Below, one piece after another: positions 56,903-64,000 of a DNA stretch of 64,000 nucleotides. The stretch lies in assembly GCA_026545765.1 (NCBI GenBank), contig CM048842.1:29065167-29129166 (forward strand), read 5' to 3'. Source of the stretch: Plantago major (lineage: Eukaryota; Streptophyta; Magnoliopsida; Lamiales; Plantaginaceae). Position numbers and translations under genes: made by a program. The notes under the pieces are model-generated. The model worked only from the letters and a program-made list of their open reading frames with translations. It searched no databases and was not told the DNA's origin. Numbering within the stretch: the first letter of the stretch is position 1; every line of letters begins with the position of its first letter.

Positions 56903-58953
56903 TGTAGAACCCCGTATTTTTGTTTAGTTATTTCAAATTTTCATTATAATCTTTCTATTTGAATTGTTAAGTGATTAGACATTATTTTATTTATTTATTC
57001 AAACCATCTTAATTAATTATTGTCTTGTTAATTAGTCTGTTTGGAGCAAAACGAGTTTTAGCTGAAAGTGGGGTTTAGGTTTGTAGACGTGGGCTATAAG
57101 GGGTTATAGTGTCTTGGATTCTTAACTGTTCCTGAGATTTTACAGGCATCTTCTACTTACCTTCTTTCACATCTCTCGATTTACACCCCACAAACCGCAA
57201 GTAACAAATCTGCTATTTGACCTTGAGACTTGAGAGCTCAATCACCTACTCTTCTAACCTAAATCTGTCACCAAGAGAAATCCTTCTAATTTTCACACTA
57301 GCTGCTTCGTACTTTATCGAGTTCTTTCATCACGGTTTCGTTCGGTAAGTTCTTGGCACGTTTCGTAGCTTCTTTCGATCTTTCTCTTATCTCTTCAAGA
57401 AACTCATATTCTGTTGGCCTCGATTTACTGTATAGGATTATCATTTTGTCTTTCTTGGTTGTGGCTATCCTTCTACTCAGTGGTTGGTTCGATTTAATTG
57501 CGCCTTAGCAAGCTCACGGTCCGCCTTGTAAGCCTTCACTCTCATCTGATTTCGTGACTCGGGGTGGGTTTTGTGTGAGTATTTATCGTTGTTTTTTTAT
57601 TTATTTTCTGTTTCTGCCTGTTCAGCTGTTCAATAAAAGCATGTATTGTCTGCCCTTGGATTCTGATTGTTTGTTCTTCACGAATTTAGTTTGTTCGGTT
57701 TTCTATCTATGTTAATCAGCCACACAATGATTCCTGTATAAAATGCAATTTACCGTTAACACATAGTGTTGTAGCCTGATTGGTCACTTTTCATGGTTTA
57801 AATTCTTGATCCTTCTTAGCTTAGAGGTTCGAGCCCCTGCATGCCTACTTTGTTTTGTTTCTATTTTATTATGCCTTTTTACCAACTAAATTGCTAAGAT
57901 AGATTCGTGTACATATGTTTTAGTTATGTAATTATACGCTTAATTGTTTATGGTGATTCTTGACTCGTTTTGCCCTTATATGGTACGTGGTTAGCCTTGT
58001 GAAAGTCATGGGTTAAAGGGGTTTGTTGTCTTGGTTTTAGTTTTATTTATTACTAGTCGATACCCTTATTCAGGAACTCCGTACTTTGAGATTTGACGTG
58101 AAACTTTCGAAGGTGAGTGTTCTTAAACCGATTCCGAAAACCAAGGAAGTACATTTGTTTTATTATTATATATACGTACTGCATCAAAGTAATTTCCAAC
58201 TCATGCTCTTTCAAAAATTTCATCGAAGCTACTTTCACATGCTTCAATAAATTCTATTTATTGCACGAATGATTGATTTTGATATAATTATGTATATGTT
58301 ATGAGTTGATTTTATTTTCTTAAACGACCGATATGTGGGCAAATGTGGTGGAGGTTTCCGAGTGGATATACTTAGGTAGTTGTGTCTGTCGAGTTATTCA
58401 TAAAGTTCCTTCGCTTACTTCTCCTTGACGCGAGGCAGAAGTCGCCAGGTCTTGGTGGGTAGTAGTGTTTCACCCCTGTATCTTGGCAGGGTAACGTCTG
58501 TGTCAGAGTCATTCTGTGTCTGGAGCGATAAAGGCTTGGATTGGGGGTTATATGGTCGACTGCACCAACGAACGACTGATTGTACTGGTCTGATTGTTTC
58601 GTTATATGATATGATTGTATATTCAGTTTTGTTATGATTTTCTATAGATATACTAATTGTCACTGTCACATAAGAACACCACTGAGATTTTTGTCTCACA
58701 CTCTTTTGCTTTCCTTCCTTGTAGATTCCGAGAAAGTTGGAGTACCGAGTCGGGTAGACGTTCAACAACTAGAGTGAGAGTTGGGATTTAAACTGGGATT
58801 TGTTTTGTAACTTTATCCACTGCTTTTACAATTAGTCTCTGTCGCAAGTCAACTGTTAGAATTTTAGCTTCTCAAATCTTTTAGATTGTCTTTTCGTCTT
58901 CCTTTTAACGCCTCTGTCTTTTTAAAAACTAGTGTAATTTTTGGGGCGTTACA
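56903..58953 (+). repeat. Solo LTR (about 2.05 kb), Ty3/gypsy type, in D protease
   Basis: The D coding text TGGCACTTCGAC is broken and resumes as ATGACAGTGGATGTGGG. The insert starts TGTAGAACCCCGTATTTTTG and ends TTGGGGCGTTACA, near-inverted ends typical of Tekay-like LTRs and shared with the LTR at 25968-28070. Flanks TCGAC and ATGAC agree at only 3 of 5 positions, so the duplication has decayed. No internal region is present. Confidence 0.78.
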
Positions 58954-61900
58954 ATGACAGTGGATGTGGGAAGCACATGACAGGAGACAAAGCAAATCTG
59001 GTTAACTATAGAGTGTGTGACACAGGACCAGATATCTGGTTTGCTGGAGGAGAAGTGAATCCAATCGTAGGATTTGGAGATCTGAAGTTGGGAGCCCTTA
59101 CAATAACTGGAGTACTACATGTAGAGGGATTGAAATATAATCTTCGCAGCATGAGTCAATTTGCTGACAATGGGTTCTCATTGAAGATCAAATCTAAATT
59201 CTACAAATTGATTGACAACGAGTCAAAGGAGGTAGTCATGGTTGCTAGGCATAAAGGAAGTCTGTATGTTGCTGACTGGGCATCTGCCACAACTGAAGAA
59301 TGCCTCATGGTGAGTCAATCTGGCTACACTGAAGAAAATTGGGTATGGAACAAAAGAATGAGTCACTTGAATTTCAAAACTCTGAATAAGCTAGCCAAGA
59401 AAGAATTGGTTGTTGGATTACCTAAAATGGCATACAGAAAAGATGGTGTATGTTCAGCTTGACAATTAGGGAAACAAGCCAAAATATCTTTCAAGTCTAA
59501 AACTAGACATCCCAGTGTGAGGCCACTTCAACTATTACATATGGATCACTTTGAGTCCTCAGTAACTAGTTATGCAGGAAACAAGTATGGTATGGTTGTT
59601 GTACATGACTACTAAAGATTCACTTGGGTTGTTTTTCTCAAACAAAAATCTGACGCAAGGGTCGAGATACCAAGCCTGCTGAATAAGCTTGAAGTCATGA
59701 AAAATGACAAGGTATCTGTGATCAGAAGAGACCATGGTACTGAGTTTGTAAACGAGTACATAAAAGAGTTTTGTACCTGCAAAATTATACAACATCAACT
59801 ATCTTCAGTAAGGACACCTCAACAAAATGGTGTTGCTGAAAGGAAGAATAGGACCCTAAAAGAGGTAGCAAGAACAATGCTTGTTGACACTTAAATAAGT
59901 GAAATCTATTGGGTTGAAGCTGTAAATACATCATGCTACACTCAAAATAGATGTTTGATCAACAAACACTATGATAAGACTCCTTATGAGTTATTGATTG
60001 GTAGACCACCTAGTATCAAACATTTAAAGGTGTTTGGTTGCAGATGTTTTGTTCTTAATAATGGTAAAGAATATCTAAGAACCTTTCAACCAAAGGCAGA
60101 TGAAGGAGTATTTCTTGGTTATTCAATGAATAGCAAAGCTTACAGAATCTACAACAAAAGGACACAAAAGATTGAAGAATATGTCCATGTAGTTTTCATT
60201 GAAGGAAACAAGAAAATACCCTTGAATGAAGAACTCTCAGATAAGCTCAAGGAACTTTTGATCAAGGACTCTGAACAAGAATCTCCAAAGGGAAATAATT
60301 ATGTCATTCACTTAGAGGATGAATCTGACGAATAAAGGCAACCATTGCCAAGTAACAACCAAATGACTCAAAGGCATGATGAAGAGTTTCCTATGAGAAA
60401 TCCAGAAATGGAACAAGTCACTGAGAATCTTCATTATGAAGAGGTTTCTGAGCAGGAGGTTGCTGAGAATCCTGTCTCAGATATCCCAAACACATCACAT
60501 GTGCCAGATATCTTAAATACTGATCAAGTATCTTATCATAATCATAATGATACAGGAATTAATCAAGATGATAATGATCCTACTAGTTCTAAATCCATTA
60601 TAAAATTGATAAGAGATCATCCTGCAAAAGATGTGATAGGTCCTTTAGACCAAGGGGTAAGAACTAGGAGATCAATTGCTGAAAATGCATATTCTCTCTA
60701 TAAATGTTTCATCTCAGATATTGAACCAAAGACCATTGAAGAAGCATTAAAAGACCAAGATTGGATCTTAGCACTGTAAGAAGAGTTGGATCAATTTGAG
60801 AGAAACAAAGTCTGGAAACTAGTTTCCTATATTGATGGAATATCTGTAATAGGAACTAAGTGGGTTTTCAGAAACAAGACGAATGAATCTAGTGAAATAA
60901 CCAGAAACAAAGCAAGGTTGGTTGCTAAGGGATTTACCCAGACTGAAGGACTAGATTTTGATGAGTTATATGCTCCAGTTGCAAGATTGGATGCAATCTG
61001 ACTATTTCTAGCCTTTGCAGCTCATAATGTCTTTAAAGTTTACCAAATGGATGTCAAGAGTGCATTTCTAAATGGTGAACTTGCTGAGGTAGTCTATGTT
61101 GACCAACCACCTGGTTTTGTAGCTTCCTCAGAAAGCAAGATGGTCTATAAGCTTCAGAAAGCTCTATATGGACTTAAACAAGCTCCAAGAGCATGGTATG
61201 ACACTTTGGCCAAGTACTTGCTGGGAAGTGGATTCAAGAAAGGAGAAGTTGACAAAACTCTCTTTACATTGAACGATGATGGGAAACTACTCTTAGTATA
61301 AGTTTATGTTGATGACATAATCTTTCGATCTAAGGACAAGCAACTTTGTGAAGACTTTGATGAGCTCATGAAAAGTAAATTTGAGATGAGCACGATGGGA
61401 GAATTGAATTACTTGCTAGGGTTGCAAGTCAAGCAACTTAATGATTGAATATTCATTAGTCAAACAAAGTATGCCATGGATATGCTCAATAAGTTTAATC
61501 TAAAGCCTTCTAAAAAGAATTCTAAGATACCAATGAGCATTTGATCCAAGATGACCTATAATGAATCTGATAAGAGTGTTGAAGAACACAAGTATAGGAA
61601 ATTAATTGGGTCTCTACTATACCTTACAACAAGCAGACCAGATATTCAATATGCAGTTGGTGTATGTGCAAGATTTCAGACAAATCCAATGCAATCACAC
61701 TATAACACTGCTATGAAGATTCTAAGGTATGTTAAAGGTACTATAAAAGTTGGTTTGTTATATCCAAAGGAGAGTGGATTGAGTTTAGTTGGCTATTCAG
61801 ATGCTAACTATGCTGGATCAATGCTTGATAGAAAAAGTACTTCAGGAACATGTCAATTCCTTGGTGCTAGATTGATATCATGGTTCAACAAGAAGCAAAA

Positions 61901-62248
61901 CTCAATGGCGACTTCAACCATAGAAGCAGAGCTGCTGGGTGTTGTGCTTTAAAAATCTTGTGGATACAACAACTCAGAGACTATGAGATCAATGAACAGA
62001 AAACTCCCATTTGATGTGACAACACAAGTGCTATTGCCATAACTTAGAATTCTAAGTTTTATGCAAGAAAAAAGCACATTGATGTTAGCCACCACTTCAT
62101 TAGAGATCATGTTGAAAAAGACAATATTGAGATACTCAAGATTGGTACAGAAGACCAACTTGCAGATATCTTCACAAAGCCTCTACAAGAAAGTAGATTC
62201 CTAGCTTTAAGACATAGTCTTGGGTTAATGGAACTACCAAGGTGCTAA
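58954..62248 (+). pseudogene. pol: Element D pol (first 36 bp at 56867-56902)
   Basis: After the solo LTR, DSGCGKHMTGDK resumes and protease is open to about 59460. Integrase keeps HLNFKTLNKL, GTEF and QNGVAERKN but has stops near 59461, 59614 and 59892. RT has [26 protein letters not shown] and [12 protein letters not shown] stop just before the YVDD segment (about 61301) and others near 60778, 61000, 61447 and 61543 inactivate it. RNase H (61551-61952) has lost a few codons at EAE. The natural TAA is at 62246-62248. Confidence 0.9.
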
Positions 62249-63080
62249 ATTGGTCATTGAGACGGGAACTCAATGAGCCAATAAGACAAGAATAAGGCTT
62301 TCTGAGAAAGAATGGCACTCAAAGAATGAAGGAGATATCTGAGACAGGAACTCAGATATCAAGGCTAAGTGTAAAAGATGGTTAAAGTGGTATCTGAAAC
62401 AGGTATTCAGATACATGAGGCCACTGAGTATGGCGCAACACAAAAGGAGAGAAGTTGACCAATAGTACAATCTGTCAGAAGTCAACTATCTCTTGTGTTT
62501 TGAAAAATTTCCATTCTTGTGATAATTTTCAAACAACACTGGATGCTTAATTAATAAGTTCAGAAACCAGTTTGTCTCCTAGTTACATGTTACTGAGAGT
62601 CGAAAGTGACTCAGATAGCTATTAGCCAAATAGCATTAATTGGGCATAATTACATGTGTTGATTGATATCATTGCTGAGAAATCAATCTCAACCATTGAA
62701 AAATGGCGCTTGTAATTCAACAGATCAGATGAGTCTCTGGAGTCCACTAGCGCAGTAAACAAGTAACTGGCCCACTCGCATTTAATGAAAACCCACTTTT
62801 TCACCCACGCCTGTGCAGATTGCGAGATACATGGATACAAAATTCATCTGTATTCTGTGTACTTGTGTTGCTATATAAAGGAGATTTTGGCAAAGACAAA
62901 CACTTTTGCCTAATCCCACATTTCACCTAGCACAAAAATAGCAAAAACTTTCATCTTTTCTCTGCTAATCTTCTCTGAAATCGTCTGAATTTTTGCTAAG
63001 TTTTTCTGCAAAGAATCACTTAACCGAATTCGACCTTAACCATCTTTCGATTTCAGCTCTCGACACATCTATTTAAAGAG
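62249..63080 (+). promoter_or_regulatory. Element D post-pol spacer: hairpins and TATA region
   Basis: Three hairpins lie at about 62262-62415: CATTGAG-ACGGGAA-CTCAATG, ATCTGAG-ACAGGAA-CTCAGAT and TATCTGAA-ACAGGTA-TTCAGATA. TATATAAAG is at about 62872-62880, some 205 bp before ATG 63081. No coding signal. Confidence 0.55.
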
Positions 63081-63758
63081 ATGGCACCGAAAAGAGCCAG
63101 ATCCCAGAAATCCCAAGTGTCCACATCAGGAACTGCTAAAAAGCAACAACCATCGATAGTAGTGAATGATCGTAAAGTTGTTAGTGAATTCAACTTCTCT
63201 ATGTGGAATCCCAAATCCAAGGTACTCTGGGGAGGAGTGCTTGTTGATAAATATTTGCTCGGTGCTGCAAAGAACCAAGCAAATGCTAGTAGAGGGCTTG
63301 CTTTACTTGAAAAGGTAAAGATTAAGCAGTTTTACTCTGCAAAACCCTCTTTTGCATCCAAAATTGATGTGTTGGAATTCTGCAACAATTCCACCATCAT
63401 TAAAGAAGATGGCACTGAAGAAGTGCGCATTACATCGAAGGTCCAAGTTATTGACATGAACCTTGATGAAAAATCCTTCTGCAATATCTTTGGATTGCCA
63501 AACCAAGGCGTTGATTACAACCCAGACACCTCTACCAAGACAACATAACACTTCTACTCTCTCTATATGAATCCTGACAAGGATGATACTCCAGATACCT
63601 TTGACAATGAGATTGTTAGACGAAAACATCTTGTTGAACCTTGGGACTTGATAGCCCTTGTATTGCATAGGTGCTTTGATTTAGACCAAGGAGGAGCTGA
63701 TCAAATCAGCATGGAAAGATGGGGAATGGTGGCTTTCCTTAACACTCTGGGAGGGAGG

Positions 63759-63818
<60 letters not shown>

Positions 63819-64000
63819 CTTCAACTGGGGGAAGTATATCTATATGAGATTTGTTGACAAACTTCAAGGCTTTCAGCCTATAGTACAAGGTGACCTTGCT
63901 GAGCTTAAGCGTACTATCAGCTTTGGTCTGAAGATATGCTACGTTCTGGAACAGCTTGGAATACAGCTCAGAGGAAAAGAAGAAATTGCAAATAGTGATC
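63081..64000 (+). pseudogene. Element D 3' gene, first part, runs off the window
   Basis: ATG 63081 opens MAPKRARSQKSQ. This copy is a divergent version, with VLWGGVLVDKYLLG, LEFCNNSTII, IFGLPNQGVDYN and a TAA at 63546-63548. It resumes as LVEPWDLIALVLHRCFD ... QISMERWGMVAFLN. A GA microsatellite then replaces about 20-25 bp of coding sequence and shifts the frame. FNWGKY, ISFGLKICYVLEQLGIQL follow to the window end. Confidence 0.75.
63750..63816. repeat. (GGGA)n/(GA)n microsatellite inside the D 3' gene
   Basis: GGGA repeats followed by about 25 GA units, located between AACACTCTGG and CCCTTCAACTGGGG, in a block that is unique sequence in A, B and C. Confidence 0.95.

Larger units (their letters stand above)
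35718..64000 (+). mobile_element. Element D: SIRE-like copia element, split by C and two solo LTRs
   Basis: The 5' LTR starts at 35718 inside E. D's gag starts at 38518, is interrupted by C at 38583-54367 and resumes at 54368. Pol, hairpins, spacer and the first part of the 3' gene follow to the window end, so the 3' LTR is not seen. Many stops in pol show it is old. The left flank CACAT (35713-35717) is the candidate target duplication. Confidence 0.92.

Noticed and set aside
63567-63857. 96-codon ORF ending in Arg-Glu repeats
   Set aside because: The repeat is a frameshifting GA microsatellite. The true frame resumes after it as FNWGKY.

Overview
The window is nuclear DNA of a flowering plant, probably a eudicot. 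It is dominated by nested LTR retrotransposons and holds one intact host gene. Five related Ty1/copia elements, here called A to E, lie on the plus strand. All carry a primer-binding site matching plant initiator tRNA-Met, LTRs of about 1.3-1.6 kb (TGTTAGGAATAT...GACCAACA), a Gag with a CCHC knuckle, and a protease-integrase-RT-RNase H order. Size, lineage-type pol motifs and a very long region after pol place them in the SIRE/Maximus group. Every copy is broken by stops, frameshifts or deletions.

Layout. Element A (1-12680; its 5' LTR is cut by the window edge) sits inside element B, of which only the 3' half is visible (12681-20196). B ends inside a host transcription unit whose last coding exon (20218-20403) remains. 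From 20404 to 28717 the DNA is host or older repeat sequence: a short tandem duplication, a LINE-type RNase H remnant, an intact DTW-domain tRNA-modification gene (22439-23446, minus), a Helitron 3' end with a decayed helicase gene (23831-25967, minus), a Ty3/gypsy-type LTR (25968-28070, minus), a 141-bp tandem array built from that LTR's boundary, and a Stowaway-like MITE end. Element E (28718 on) entered the MITE. Element D (35718 on) entered E just upstream of E's 3' gene. Element C (38583-54367, complete, 15.8 kb) entered the gag gene of D with a perfect 5-bp target duplication ATGAT. D resumes at 54368 and runs off the window end. D also carries two solo LTRs of other families, one in its own LTR (35930-37179) and one in its protease region (56903-58953).

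How the parts work together. Between gag and protease, A, C and D carry a 1.1-1.2 kb segment with consensus GT...AG ends. It is an in-frame retained intron that codes the coiled-coil and basic tail of Gag and ends in a TAA stop 24 nt before the acceptor. Element E lacks exactly this segment and has gag joined in frame to protease, so E looks like the DNA copy of a spliced RNA. After pol comes a row of small hairpins with covarying stems, then a TATA-containing region, then a long 3' gene. That gene has five introns of about 80 bp, all in phase 0 and conserved in position in A, B and C. The family therefore appears to combine a splice-controlled Gag/Gag-Pol switch with an intron-bearing cargo gene that may have its own promoter. 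This is the most interesting system in the window.
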